Notes: a model not told the origin generated them from the letters alone. 64,000 nucleotides of DNA from Paenibacillus illinoisensis NBRC 15959 (GCF_004000925.1 NZ_BIME01000001.1:558001-622000); one strand, 5' to 3'. Counted from the stretch's first letter, positions 25,848 through 35,656 are shown. Numbers and translations are program-made.

Positions 25848-27863
25848 TTATCCCTTCAAATGAACGGTTAGTATACCATTGCGATTCGATGTAACGTCAC
25901 CTGTAGTAACTTCCACCCGATCAACCATATCCTGCCCATCCGGAATAATGATTGGTGTAATGAGCGGATGTCCAGCAGCTTCAATGACATTACGATCAAA
26001 TTCGAGCAGCGTCTGTCCCGCTCTTACATGTTCACCAGCTTCGACGTGCATGTTGAAGCCCTCGCCTTTCAGCGATACCGTGTTGATCCCAACATGGATC
26101 AAAATTTGCAAGCCGCTTGCATGTTCCAGAATGACCGCATGTTTGCTTTTGATAACATGTGCAACCTGGGCATCAAACGGGGCAACTACTTGATTGCCTG
26201 AAGGTTCAATGGCTACCCCTTCACCCATCTGTTTCTCGGCAAAAGCCGGATCCGGCACCTGGTCCAGCGGAACCGCTGTTCCTGTTAATGGTGCCATGAC
26301 TTCCAGCGTGTTCACGGGTTCGTCTCCCACTTGTGCGTTTGTGCGTGTCCGTTCGGCTACAGCTGCATCCGTACCCGAAACCGCTGTATTGCTCGCGGAA
26401 ACTGCGGTTGTTTTGCTTCCGGTTACTGCTTCAGCATTAGTGCTGCGATCTTGCTTTCTCAACTTCGCTCTGCCGAAAATCACCGTCAGGACGAATGGAA
26501 CGATGAGCACAATTGCCATGCCGATAAAGAATACTCCCCATTTGTTAGGGAAGATCGACAGGAATCCGGGAACCCCGCCTACACCGATGGAGGTTGCCTG
26601 AACATTATTCAGGGTCAACAGCACGCCACCTATGGCAGAACCAACCATACCGAAGATAAACGGATAACGATAACGGATGTTTACCCCGAAGATTGCAGGC
26701 TCCGTAACACCAAGGAAAGCTGATACGGATGAAGTAGCCGCAAGTCCGCGCATCTTCTGTTCGCGCAGAACGAGCATCATTGCAAGTGCCGCAGAACCTT
26801 GGGCGATATTGGACAGCGCCAGCATCGGCCACAAGAAGGTACCTCCCTGACTACCAATCAATTGTACGTCTACCGCCAGGAACGTATGGTGCATACCGGT
26901 AATAACCAGCAATGCATATAGACCACCATAGATTAGACCACCAAGTGCCGCATAGGATTCATAAATATAAATCAGGCCAGATGTAATCGCATTCGCAATA
27001 GCGAACGTAACGGGACCAATGATGGTAAATGCAAGGAATCCGGTAACAAGTAACGTTACAGGGGCAACGACAAGCAGCTTGACGGAGTCATGCACTCTTT
27101 TGTTCAGGAAAATCTCAAGTTTGGCCAGCAGATAGGCCGAAACCAATACGGGCAGAACCTGTCCTTGATAACCAATTTTCTCAATATGCCAGCCGAAGAG
27201 ATTCCAGGTTGGTACGGTGCCTTCATTTACTGCATTCGCATAGCTGTAGGCACTCAGCAGATCAGGGTGCACCAGGATCAGCCCAAGCACAATCCCCAGC
27301 AGCGGACTTCCGCCGAATCTTTTTACCGCTGACCAACCAATTAAGGCAGGAAGGAAGGTAAAGGCTGTGCTCGCAATGGTATTAATGATGGACGCAAGGT
27401 CCTTCCATGCCGGGTAGACATCAACCAGCGATTGTTCATCAAAGAATATGCCCGGCCCTGTCAAAATATTGTTGATTCCGAGCAGAAGACCGGCCGTAAT
27501 TATGGCAGGCAGGATCGGAATAAAAATGTCTGACAGCGTTTTGATTGCGCGTTGGATCGGATTTTGCTTTTTGCCGGCAGCTGCCTTCACATCGTCCTTG
27601 GACGCACGGTCACCGCCTGTTATCTGGATCACCTCATCGTATACCTTATCGACAAGTCCAGGTCCGATAACAACCTGGAATTGACCTTGCGATGAAAATT
27701 GCCCTTTGACCAGATCATTCTGGTCCAGACCTTCCGTATCCACTTTACTCTCATCATACAAGGCGAACCGGAGTCGTGTGACACAGTGCGTCGCAGCTTC
27801 GATGTTTTCTTTTCCACCGACAGCCCGTACGATCTCCTCAACCTGTTTTCTATCGATTGCCAT
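25848..27863 (-). CDS. treP: trehalose PTS permease, EIIBCA
   Basis: This permease takes up trehalose and phosphorylates it to trehalose 6-phosphate. EIIB is at residues 1-85, with the phosphorylated Cys27 in ATHCVTRLRF. EIIC spans about 105-470. A Ser/Thr/Ala-rich linker is at about 475-520, and an EIIA-Glc-like domain occupies about 525-671, with His590 in ILIHVGI. The Bacillus subtilis TreP lacks the EIIA part and borrows one, so this protein is more self-contained. It is 29 bp downstream of treA on the same strand. Specificity for trehalose is inferred from the neighbour and the operator upstream. Confidence 0.93.
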   Translation of the reverse strand: MAIDRKQVEEIVRAVGGKENIEAATHCVTRLRFALYDESKVDTEGLDQNDLVKGQFSSQGQFQVVIGPGLVDKVYDEVIQITGGDRASKDDVKAAAGKKQNPIQRAIKTLSDIFIPILPAIITAGLLLGINNILTGPGIFFDEQSLVDVYPAWKDLASIINTIASTAFTFLPALIGWSAVKRFGGSPLLGIVLGLILVHPDLLSAYSYANAVNEGTVPTWNLFGWHIEKIGYQGQVLPVLVSAYLLAKLEIFLNKRVHDSVKLLVVAPVTLLVTGFLAFTIIGPVTFAIANAITSGLIYIYESYAALGGLIYGGLYALLVITGMHHTFLAVDVQLIGSQGGTFLWPMLALSNIAQGSAALAMMLVLREQKMRGLAATSSVSAFLGVTEPAIFGVNIRYRYPFIFGMVGSAIGGVLLTLNNVQATSIGVGGVPGFLSIFPNKWGVFFIGMAIVLIVPFVLTVIFGRAKLRKQDRSTNAEAVTGSKTTAVSASNTAVSGTDAAVAERTRTNAQVGDEPVNTLEVMAPLTGTAVPLDQVPDPAFAEKQMGEGVAIEPSGNQVVAPFDAQVAHVIKSKHAVILEHASGLQILIHVGINTVSLKGEGFNMHVEAGEHVRAGQTLLEFDRNVIEAAGHPLITPIIIPDGQDMVDRVEVTTGDVTSNRNGILTVHLKG

Positions 27864-27892
27864 GTTGTCACTTCCTATTTAGATAATGTAAT

Positions 27893-29614
27893 TTAGTCCT
27901 GTTGTGGTACAAGCCACATATAAGAAGCGTACGGACTAAGTGAGATGACTTGATCCAGAGCAGGTGCCACCTCTGTGTTGCCAATAAGCAGTTCAGCCGT
28001 TTTACCGGATACGTGATCGTTCCAGACCGCTGCTGGCAGTGAGAAGGATACCTCTCTCTTGCTGAAGTTGGACACAACGATCAATGTTGCATTGCCATTT
28101 GTCCGGGCATAAGCGAATACTTCGGGATGTGCATCATCCAGACGCTCATACAGACCGTCTGTCAGTACGGGGACCTGTTTGCGCAGTGCAATGAGCTTAC
28201 GATAGTGATAGTAGATCGAATTCGGATCAGCCAATTGTTCAGCTACGTTTGTCGAAGGATAACGTTCATCTACTTTGATCCAAGGTGTACCTGTTGTGAA
28301 TCCGGCGTTCTTGCTGTCATCCCATTGCATCGGCGTACGGGAGTTGTCTCGGGAGCGCTCTTTCACGATGGCAAAGGCTTCTTCCTCTGACTTTCCGCGT
28401 TCTTCCTGAAGCAAACGATACATATTCGTGGATTCAATGTCATGGAATTCGCTTACGTCATTCCAGACGGGATTCGGCATTCCGATCTCTTCACCTTGAT
28501 AGACATAAGGCGTACCCTGCATGCCGTGAATGGTTGTTGCCAGCATTTTGGCACTCTCAGCACGGTAGTCCCCATCATCTGCGAAACGGGACAGCGCTCT
28601 CGGCTGATCATGGTTGTTAAGGAAGAGTGCGTTCCAGCCTCCACCTGCCTGCATTCCTGTCTGCCATTCACTGAACAAGCGTTTCATCGCTTCAAAATCA
28701 TAAGGCATCAATTCCCACTTCTGCCCATTCGGATAATCCACCTTCAGGTGATGGAAATTGAACGTCATTGAAAATTCACGGGAAGCCGGGTTCGAGTAGC
28801 GGATGCAATGTTCCAGTGTTGTGGAAGACATCTCTCCAACCGTTACCATGTTGTAAGGACCGAATACTTCCTCATACATCTCGGTGATATATTCATGAAC
28901 ACGTGGTCCGTCCGTATAGAACTTGCGTCCATCGCCTGGTCCTTCGCTGCCGTCATCATTCGGGAAACGCTGATCCTTGGAGATTAGGTTAATGACGTCC
29001 ATCCGGAAACCATCTACACCCTTTTCTGCCCAAAACTTGATCATGTCCCTTACAGCCTTGCGAACCTGTTCGTTTTCCCAGTTCAGATCGGCCTGGGTTT
29101 TGTCAAACAAAGTCAGGAAGTACTGCCCTGTCTGCTCGTCGTACTGCCAAGCGGGTCCGCCGAATTTGGACTGCCAGTTGTTTGGTACGCCGCCGTCCGG
29201 AGCCGGATCTTTCCAAATGTAATAATCCCGGTACGGATTATCCTTGGATGAACGCGCTTGCTTGAACCATTCATGTTCGGTTGACGAGTGGTTCACCACA
29301 ATATCGATCATCAGTTTCATATCACGAGCCTTCAGGCCCTGCAATAATTCATCAAAATCTTCCATCGTACCAAAGTCCGGATTAATCTCGTAATAGTCCG
29401 CTACGTCGTAACCATTATCATTCTGCGGAGATACATATACCGGCTGCAGCCACACAATATCAATTCCGAGGTGCTGCAAATAATCAAGCTTCTCGGTCAG
29501 CCCCCGAATATCCCCGGTACCTGAACCCGTGGTGTCGTTGAAGCTCTTGGGATATACCTGATACACCGTGGAAGTTCTCCACCACGATGAGGAAGTTGTA
29601 TCGTTTGAACTCAT
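27893..29614 (-). CDS. treA: trehalose-6-phosphate hydrolase (GH13)
   Basis: This 573-residue enzyme splits trehalose 6-phosphate into glucose and glucose 6-phosphate in the cytoplasm. The GH13 catalytic residues are Asp206 (GFRMDV), Glu261 (TVGEM) and Asp336 (NNHDQPR). VYQVYPKSF at the start and the DIVVNHSS region complete the barrel signatures. Length is normal for TreA/TreC. TTGGAGGC lies seven bases before ATG 29614. It is the first gene of the operon with treP. The TreR-type operator overlaps its -35 region. No treR gene is in the window. Confidence 0.95.
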   Translation of the reverse strand: MSSNDTTSSSWWRTSTVYQVYPKSFNDTTGSGTGDIRGLTEKLDYLQHLGIDIVWLQPVYVSPQNDNGYDVADYYEINPDFGTMEDFDELLQGLKARDMKLMIDIVVNHSSTEHEWFKQARSSKDNPYRDYYIWKDPAPDGGVPNNWQSKFGGPAWQYDEQTGQYFLTLFDKTQADLNWENEQVRKAVRDMIKFWAEKGVDGFRMDVINLISKDQRFPNDDGSEGPGDGRKFYTDGPRVHEYITEMYEEVFGPYNMVTVGEMSSTTLEHCIRYSNPASREFSMTFNFHHLKVDYPNGQKWELMPYDFEAMKRLFSEWQTGMQAGGGWNALFLNNHDQPRALSRFADDGDYRAESAKMLATTIHGMQGTPYVYQGEEIGMPNPVWNDVSEFHDIESTNMYRLLQEERGKSEEEAFAIVKERSRDNSRTPMQWDDSKNAGFTTGTPWIKVDERYPSTNVAEQLADPNSIYYHYRKLIALRKQVPVLTDGLYERLDDAHPEVFAYARTNGNATLIVVSNFSKREVSFSLPAAVWNDHVSGKTAELLIGNTEVAPALDQVISLSPYASYMWLVPQQD

Positions 29615-29673
29615 GTTAACGCCTCCAATAAGTTGTATTGCACATGATCAAGATCTCAGTTAACTACATTTCT

Positions 29674-29702
29674 ATATTACATAAGTAAACATGTATATAC
29701 AA
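29674..29702 (-). promoter_or_regulatory. promoter of treA-treP
   Basis: On the minus strand, TTGTAT (29702-29697) and TAATAT (29679-29674) are separated by 17 bp. They lie about 60-90 bp upstream of treA. The -35 box is inside the TreR-like palindrome. Confidence 0.6.
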
Positions 29703-29705
29703 GTT
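29688..29705. promoter_or_regulatory. TreR-type operator
   Basis: AACATGTATATACAAGTT is palindromic at 16 of 18 positions. It closely resembles the TTGTATATACAA operator bound by the GntR-family trehalose repressor in Bacillus. Its overlap with the -35 box fits repression relieved by trehalose 6-phosphate. Confidence 0.75.
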
Positions 29706-29837
29706 GAAACTACAATATACCTAGAATATTCCTCTTCTACACATTCCCCATTAATAATCGCTCTGTAACATAAATTTGCAGGTTTGCTTTTGGCAACTCC
29801 CTGATACATGTAGTGGTGAAGTAGTGGTGAACGCAAA

Positions 29838-29883
29838 TAAACGTCTGCTTTCGCAGTGATAACACTGCAAAAACAGACGTCTT
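29838..29883 (-). terminator. terminator of the dicarboxylate symporter gene
   Basis: ACGTCTG...CAGACGT encloses an inner GCAGTG/CACTGC stem. The minus-strand tail is TTTATTTG. It lies 65 bp after the symporter stop. Between here and the tre promoter (29706-29837) I see only an imperfect tandem GTAGTGGTGAA. Confidence 0.75.
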
Positions 29884-29944
29884 TATGGGTTGGTAGGTTC
29901 CCCTTGTAAGGGGGGGATACTCGTGAATCAAGACTCTGGCCTTT

Positions 29945-31297
29945 CTAAAGCATTTCGGGCGATACGGCTCTTTTCCCTTGTTCAGACCTATTTACTGGCA
30001 TTGATGATATCGAGGCCTGTTCTTCACGTTCCAGTTCTGCAGCGGTGATCTCACCGGAAAGAACGGCGCGCATGCGCTTCTGATCCAGCAAACCTTCCCA
30101 CTTGGCTACGACGAATGCGGCCACGCAATTGCCCATCAGATTCGTGAAGACACGCATCGTGTCCATGAAACGATCTGCTCCAAGCAGCAGCGCAACCGCA
30201 GCAACCGGGAATGCATTGAGCGCAGCCGCGGTAGCCGATAATGCAAGAAAGGCAGAACCGGGAACACCAGCCATCCCCTTAGAGCTTAGCATTAACACGA
30301 GCAGGATTGTGATCTCTTGTCCGAGCGTCAGGTCGATGCCTACCGCCTGAGCCAGAAATACGGTTGCAAGGGAAAGATAGATTGAAGCACCATCCAGATT
30401 GAACGAGTACCCTGTCGGAACAACGAGACCAACGACTGCTCGGTCACATCCCGCTTTCGTCAGCTTATCCATCATACGGGGCATAACCACTTCGGATGAA
30501 CCTGTTCCAATCGCCAGCACGACTTCAGAACGGGTATATTTTACAAATTGTAAAAAGTTAAGACCGGTGATCCACCAAGCCGCAAGTGCAAGCATCACCA
30601 GGAACAACAAGGCAGCTCCATAGCAGGCAATGATAAGCATCCCGAATGAGGAGAGCGTGGAGGCTCCATACGCTCCAACCGTGTAGGCCATGGCACCAAA
30701 CGCACCAATTGGAGCAAGTTTCATGATGTACCCAATAATCCGGAACAGAATTCCCAGTATATTCTCAATCAATGTGAGCACATTTTCCTTTGCTTTGTTC
30801 TCGGTTGCCGCCAGTGCCACTCCAAACAGACAGGCTACAAGTAATACTTGCAATAATGCATTTTGTGCGAAAGCGTCCACAACACTGGTCGGAATGATGT
30901 TCATGATAAAATCGACCACATGCGGCAGCTCGGATCCGTTCGTTTTGGCTTCAATGCCACTTGCATCAAGTGTTGAAGGATCAACATTCATGCTTGCACC
31001 GGGACGGAGCAGGTTGGCTGTACCGAGACCAAGGACGAGAGCAATCGTCGTTGCAATTTCAAACCATATAATCGCTTTGAGTCCGATTCGCCCAACCGAC
31101 TTCAGATCACCGATTTTAGCAATACCTGTAACGATCACCATGAAAATAAGAGGTGCAATAATCATTTTAATCAATTTGATGAAGCCTGTTCCAAGCGGTT
31201 GCAGTAAGCTGCCCAAATCAGGCCACAAGATACCTACACCTATCCCGATGATCACCGCCACAATAATTTGGAAAAACAATGATTTCATAAATGACAT
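29945..31297 (-). CDS. dicarboxylate/amino acid:cation symporter
   Basis: This 450-residue transporter belongs to the DAACS family (GltP/DctA). It is predicted to take up a C4-dicarboxylate or glutamate/aspartate with Na+ or H+. The serine-rich hairpin is visible as GTGSSEVVMP. Later SFNLDGASIY, with the NLDG cation site, and SSKGMAGVPGSAF are hallmark segments. DctA-like features favour dicarboxylates, but the split from GltP is not certain. The polar C-terminal tail is longer than usual. AGGGGGAA lies seven bases before ATG 31297. Confidence 0.92.
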   Translation of the reverse strand: MSFMKSLFFQIIVAVIIGIGVGILWPDLGSLLQPLGTGFIKLIKMIIAPLIFMVIVTGIAKIGDLKSVGRIGLKAIIWFEIATTIALVLGLGTANLLRPGASMNVDPSTLDASGIEAKTNGSELPHVVDFIMNIIPTSVVDAFAQNALLQVLLVACLFGVALAATENKAKENVLTLIENILGILFRIIGYIMKLAPIGAFGAMAYTVGAYGASTLSSFGMLIIACYGAALLFLVMLALAAWWITGLNFLQFVKYTRSEVVLAIGTGSSEVVMPRMMDKLTKAGCDRAVVGLVVPTGYSFNLDGASIYLSLATVFLAQAVGIDLTLGQEITILLVLMLSSKGMAGVPGSAFLALSATAAALNAFPVAAVALLLGADRFMDTMRVFTNLMGNCVAAFVVAKWEGLLDQKRMRAVLSGEITAAELEREEQASISSMPVNRSEQGKRAVSPEML

Positions 31298-31441
31298 GAA
31301 CGTTCCCCCTATTTTCCGTTCCCTTCGGAACGTTGTTTACGTGTAGTTTTTTATAACATCCCCAACCAGCCTGCAACAATGAAAATTCAATATTTTTGTT
31401 ATATGTACCAACTTCAAGCCCACTTTTTGAACCTAAAACCG

Positions 31442-31485
31442 AAAAAAAGCGAATATCACGTCAGTTATCATAACGTGATATTCGC
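31442..31485 (-). terminator. terminator of the MBL-fold hydrolase gene
   Basis: A perfect 13-bp inverted repeat, GCGAATATCACGT/ACGTGATATTCGC, is followed on the minus strand by TTTTTTT, 98 bp after the stop at 31583. Confidence 0.9.
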
Positions 31486-31582
31486 CTTTGGCCGTATATT
31501 CGAATGTTATAAAATAGTGTTCATGTACAAAAAAAACGATTACGTAAATGAACGTGCTAACAATAATAATCATTCAATTCAA

Positions 31583-32275
31583 TTAAAGCGTGATGGATTC
31601 GCCTGGTGCAAGGACCTGACCTTTCAGGCCTTTGGCAGCAAGTTGCTGTACAAAGTTCTCAGAATCCTGACGGATCACCGGGAATGTATCATAGTGCACC
31701 GGAATGGTCAGTTCTGCATTAAACCACTCCGCAGCCTGCAGTGCGTCTTCTGGGCCCATTGTGAAATGCCCGCCAATCGGCAGAAAAGCTACGTCGATCT
31801 GATGACGGTCACCAATCATTTTCATATCGCTGAACAAGCTTGTATCTCCGGCATGCAGAATGGTTTTACCACCTATGTTAATGATGAATCCTGCAGGCAT
31901 TCCTGCATACATGATTCGCTGCTCCTCTTCAAGCACAATCCCCGAAGAATGGAACGCCTGAATCATTTTGGCCTGAGCAAAATCCAGATCTACTGTTCCG
32001 CCCATATTCATGCCAATGGTGTCCAGCCCTTTCCAGGACATGTATGTAGCCAGCTCCACGATGGCGACAACTTTGGCATTATTTGCCTTGGCAATCGGTT
32101 CGGCGTCGAGAATATGATCCATATGTGCATGCGTCAGCAAAACGGCATCGGTTTTGATGTCTTCCGGCTTGGTCACGGCCAGTTCATTGCCACGCAGGAA
32201 CGGATCGATAATTAAAGACTTCTCCCCAGTACCCAATTGTACGCTGGAGTGTCCATGGTACGTCATTTTCAACAT
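31583..32275 (-). CDS. UPF0173 metal-dependent hydrolase (MBL fold)
   Basis: This 230-residue metallo-beta-lactamase-fold protein is related to Bacillus YtkL. The metal-binding signature is TGAHxHxDH-like THAHMDH, with later HAGDTSLFSD and the terminal IPVHYDTFP histidine. Members of UPF0173 are conserved but their substrate is not established. AGGAGGA lies seven bases before ATG 32275 (MLKMTYHGHSS). An ATG 15 codons upstream is not supported. It is a single-gene unit ending at 31442-31485. Confidence 0.91.
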   Translation of the reverse strand: MLKMTYHGHSSVQLGTGEKSLIIDPFLRGNELAVTKPEDIKTDAVLLTHAHMDHILDAEPIAKANNAKVVAIVELATYMSWKGLDTIGMNMGGTVDLDFAQAKMIQAFHSSGIVLEEEQRIMYAGMPAGFIINIGGKTILHAGDTSLFSDMKMIGDRHQIDVAFLPIGGHFTMGPEDALQAAEWFNAELTIPVHYDTFPVIRQDSENFVQQLAAKGLKGQVLAPGESITL

Positions 32276-32404
32276 TTTAAGTCCTCCTGACAATTGGATG
32301 TGAGCAACCTCATTTCTCAAGTTCCGCTGCGTTCACATCCATCTTAATGGCATTTACCTACTTTATTATAAATCAAACCGTTTGCGGGAAGCAAAATGTC
32401 GCCT

Positions 32405-34084
32405 TCAGGATTGCAAACGGTAGACTCTGGCTTCATAGGGTTGCAGCAGAATGGTACCTTCATCCGTTGAATACCGTCTTTTCACATTGCTGATGACCAG
32501 CTTCGCACGTTCCTCTGTCCAGCCTTCTGGCCAGTGCATCTCCGGTTCATGCCCTCGAAAATTAAGGATGATGAGCATCTTCTCGTCATCCAGCGTACGT
32601 GTATAGGCATAAATGTCCGGATCATCTGGCAAGAGCAGTTCATACTCACCGTAGATCAGCACTTTGCTCTTCTTCCGAAGGGCAATTAGCTTACGATAAT
32701 AATGCAATACGGATCCGGGGTCATTTTCAGCAGAAGCCACATTGATCTCTGTGTAGTTATCGTTGACCTGAATCCATGGCTCGCCTTCCGTAAACCCTGC
32801 ATGCTCCGTGTCGTCCCACTGCATGGGTGTACGTGCGTTATCCCGGCTTTTCAGCCAGATCGCCTTCATAATGTCATTTTTGTCCCGCCCTTGGGCGATA
32901 TAATGCCTGTAATAATTCATCGTTTCAATGTCTCGATACTGCTCGATATTCGGAAATGCAACGTTCGTCATGCCGATCTCCTCACCCTGATAGATGTAAG
33001 GTGTTCCTTCAAGGGTAAGCATCCAGGTAGCCAGCATCTGGGCAGACCGAACCCTGTAACGGCCATCGTCTCCGAAACGGGAAACCGGGCGCGGCTGATC
33101 ATGATTGCCCATATAGTTGGCATTCCAGCCTCTACCGTGCAGGACAGTCTGCCAGCGGCTCATGATTTCCTTCAGTTCAGTCAGCTTCCACTCCCTGTAA
33201 TTCCACTTCCCTATCCCCGAAGATTTGGCGTCCACAAACATATGCTCAAACTGAAACACCATATTCAGCTCGTTGCGATCTGTTCCCACGTAAGCAAGAG
33301 CCTGCTCCGGGCCCAGACCTGACGTCTCTCCGACGGTCATGGGACCATATGGCTTCAGAATCATGTCGTTTAACTTGTTCAATATGGAATGTACTTGTTC
33401 CAGGTTGGAGAACAGCTGATATGCTGGGACAACCGGCAGATTGTCAGGATTATGTGCACTGGGCAGTCCTTCAGCCTTGGCAATATGGGCTACCGCATCA
33501 AAACGGAACCCGTCCACCCCTTTTTGCAGCCACCAATGCACCATTTCGTACATCTCCTCGGCCATTTGTGGATTGTTCCAATTCAGATCAGGCTGATGCT
33601 CGGAGTACAAATGCAGATAGTATTCGTTCGTTTCGGGATCATGCTTCCACACGGACCCGCCGAAATAGGATTCCCAGTTATTCGGAACCTGACCGTTTTT
33701 ACCTGATCGCCATATATAATAATCCCGTTTGGGATTGACCTTGGAGGAGCGGGATTCGGCAAACCAGGCATGCTCATCCGATGTGTGATTCAGCACCAGA
33801 TCCATCATGATTTTGAGCCCTCTGCTGTGAGCCGCTGCGAGTAACCGGTCAAAATCCTCCATCGTGCCGAATTTGCGCATAATGGCATAGTAATCGCTGA
33901 TATCATAACCGTTATCATGTCCGGGAGATTCATAAATGGGACAGATCCAGATGACGTCGATCCCCAGATCCGTCAAATAATCAAGCTTTTCATAAATGCC
34001 CTGCAAGTCACCGTGACCATCACCATCCGAATCCTTGAAACTGATGGGATAGATCTGATATACAACACTCTCTTTCCACCACAC
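32405..34084 (-). CDS. GH13 alpha-glucosidase / oligo-1,6-glucosidase family
   Basis: This 559-residue cytoplasmic enzyme hydrolyses short alpha-glucosides. Asp196 is the nucleophile (GFRFDAVAH), Glu253 the acid/base (VGETSG) and Asp329 the stabiliser (GNHDQPR). A Ca2+-site-like DSDGDGHGD lies at 18-26. The residue after the nucleophile is Ala197; in this family Val there goes with alpha-1,6 and Ala or Thr with alpha-1,4 preference, so a maltose-type glucosidase is more likely than an isomaltase. The start is GTG 34084, after GGGGTGAT at seven bases, giving MWWKESVVYQIYP. An ATG at 34162 would add 26 unlikely residues. No sugar transporter is adjacent. Confidence 0.91.
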   Translation of the reverse strand: MWWKESVVYQIYPISFKDSDGDGHGDLQGIYEKLDYLTDLGIDVIWICPIYESPGHDNGYDISDYYAIMRKFGTMEDFDRLLAAAHSRGLKIMMDLVLNHTSDEHAWFAESRSSKVNPKRDYYIWRSGKNGQVPNNWESYFGGSVWKHDPETNEYYLHLYSEHQPDLNWNNPQMAEEMYEMVHWWLQKGVDGFRFDAVAHIAKAEGLPSAHNPDNLPVVPAYQLFSNLEQVHSILNKLNDMILKPYGPMTVGETSGLGPEQALAYVGTDRNELNMVFQFEHMFVDAKSSGIGKWNYREWKLTELKEIMSRWQTVLHGRGWNANYMGNHDQPRPVSRFGDDGRYRVRSAQMLATWMLTLEGTPYIYQGEEIGMTNVAFPNIEQYRDIETMNYYRHYIAQGRDKNDIMKAIWLKSRDNARTPMQWDDTEHAGFTEGEPWIQVNDNYTEINVASAENDPGSVLHYYRKLIALRKKSKVLIYGEYELLLPDDPDIYAYTRTLDDEKMLIILNFRGHEPEMHWPEGWTEERAKLVISNVKRRYSTDEGTILLQPYEARVYRLQS

Positions 34085-34297
34085 GATGTGGATCACCCCG
34101 TTTCCGCTCTTCACTAATTTTTGTCCGCACATTCGCATTATTCTGATATCTGTCATGAACATAGGTCATTTAAGTACAGAACAACCCGTTAATATGTTTT
34201 ATCCGAAATGCCGTCTGTATAAACACAAACGTATCCCGAAGCATACAAAAAAGACCAAAATGAATTCCGCCTGAGTGGCAGACTTCTATTCTGATCT

Positions 34298-34747
34298 TCA
34301 TGTCTTTATGAACTGTACAAACAGACGGAATGCAGTATAACCGATCCAGGCACCTAGGGTATTGAGGATGATATCATCCACGTCAAACGAACCCACACGT
34401 AAAACCAGCTGCGCCAATTCAACGGCAAGCAGCAGCAAAATAACAGTCCGTGTAAATTTCAACCCCGTTCGGCACGAACGGAACAACCAGGGAATCCATA
34501 TGCCCAGTGGAATAAATAATACGATATTACCGAACAGGTTTTTTACCCAGGCCTCCGTACTGTATCTTTCCCTCTCTAGTAACAAGGGTCCGATCGTCTC
34601 AAGCGGAACAAGATTGTATTGATAACGATCCCCTGGGACCCTTCCATGAAGAAATAACAAATTCCCCATGATCCATATGTATGCTATTGCAAAAACGGCA
34701 ACCAAGACCACGACCCAGGGCTTGTATATTCCCCTACCTATTTGCAT
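34298..34747 (-). CDS. VanZ-like membrane protein
   Basis: This 149-residue protein has four hydrophobic segments in the VanZ pattern. A polar loop contains NLVPLETI, followed by NLFGNIVLFIPLG and the C-terminal DVDDIILNTLGAWIGY. VanZ raises teicoplanin resistance in enterococci; most homologues, like this one, lie outside van clusters and have no known function. CGGAGGAT precedes the ATG at nine bases. It lies just downstream of the AraC-type gene. Confidence 0.88.
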   Translation of the reverse strand: MQIGRGIYKPWVVVLVAVFAIAYIWIMGNLLFLHGRVPGDRYQYNLVPLETIGPLLLERERYSTEAWVKNLFGNIVLFIPLGIWIPWLFRSCRTGLKFTRTVILLLLAVELAQLVLRVGSFDVDDIILNTLGAWIGYTAFRLFVQFIKT

Positions 34748-34789
34748 GTACCAGTATCCTCCGGTAATGATTTCCGCAGTGCGGCTCCC

Positions 34790-35656
34790 TTATTTTACCG
34801 GAATATAGATCTTCATGTCCAACTGCTCAGGGGTGGATTTCCACACATCGGTTATCTCAAAATCAGGACCTTCCCTGCGTTCATAATTGGATTGGGGCAG
34901 CCAGCTGCCATAAATCATCTTGCGGATATCCTGTCCGGAACCATCCACTGTGAATTCGGCGTACAATCCCCCCGGGATCTCAAATGCTGTATAACCTGGT
35001 TGAAGTTGTACCTTGTCAGATGAAGTTTCCTCACCAACAAGAAATGTGAATGCACCATCATCCTCAAATTGACAGGCGACACCATAGGCCAAATCAGGAC
35101 GTACTCGTTCAGGGATATTCATAAATTTCTGTTCTGAACCAAAATCATGATAGAATCCCGGAATTTCGTTATAGTGCTGGTCGTTATTCAAATTCGTGTG
35201 GTAAGCGTAACCTATGATTTGGATGGCCTTCATGGTAACAAGGCGTGGTTTGTTCATAATAAACTCTCCTCCCAGTCGGGTACGATAGTCGTTAAAGTCA
35301 ATACTCTGCTGAATCTTAGCAGAAGCGGGCAGCTCATTCAGCTTGCGAAAGCGGGCCGGTGTCGTGCCCCAATGGGCAGTGAATGCTCTGGTGAAAGCTT
35401 CCTGCGAATGATATCCCCACTTCAAGGCCACATGGAGGATGCCATCTGCCGAGTCCAGCAATTGCCTAGCTGCTTCTGTCAGTCTGCGCTTGCGCACATA
35501 TTCAAGCACGGTAAACCCGGTGATCGCCTGGAATAAACGCTGAAAATGAAACGCTGAAAAACCCGCGGCTGCCGCTGTCTGCCTCATGTTGAATTCATCT
35601 TGCAAATGCTCCTCAAGATACCCAATAGCCCGTTGTATTTGCGAGTAATGATCCAT
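34790..35656 (-). CDS. AraC-family regulator with GyrI-like effector domain
   Basis: This 288-residue protein has an N-terminal AraC double HTH at about 8-105 (IGYLEEHLQDEFNMRQTA, then LKWGYHSQEAFTRAF). A C-terminal GyrI-like/Rob-like ligand-binding domain spans about 130-288 (VTMKAIQIIGYAY, late TVDGSGQDIRKM). This order is as in Rob or SoxS-Rob-like Bacillus regulators of drug response. The start at ATG 35656 (MDHYSQIQ) is typical of the family; AAAGGGAAA lies 12 bases upstream, rather far. An in-frame ATG at 35791 would add 45 unconserved residues. The ligand is unknown. Confidence 0.89.
   Translation of the reverse strand: MDHYSQIQRAIGYLEEHLQDEFNMRQTAAAAGFSAFHFQRLFQAITGFTVLEYVRKRRLTEAARQLLDSADGILHVALKWGYHSQEAFTRAFTAHWGTTPARFRKLNELPASAKIQQSIDFNDYRTRLGGEFIMNKPRLVTMKAIQIIGYAYHTNLNNDQHYNEIPGFYHDFGSEQKFMNIPERVRPDLAYGVACQFEDDGAFTFLVGEETSSDKVQLQPGYTAFEIPGGLYAEFTVDGSGQDIRKMIYGSWLPQSNYERREGPDFEITDVWKSTPEQLDMKIYIPVK

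Noticed and set aside
29811..29832. Tandem GTAGTGGTGAA
   Set aside because: Only two copies of about 11 bp; too short to call a repeat element.
30690..31346. 218-residue plus-strand frame opposite the dicarboxylate symporter gene
   Set aside because: It mirrors the symporter's hydrophobic codons; no ribosome site is present.
31379..32215. 278-residue plus-strand frame opposite the MBL-fold hydrolase gene
   Set aside because: It is antisense to a well-supported gene, has no ribosome site, and its translation is rich in Cys and His without any motif.
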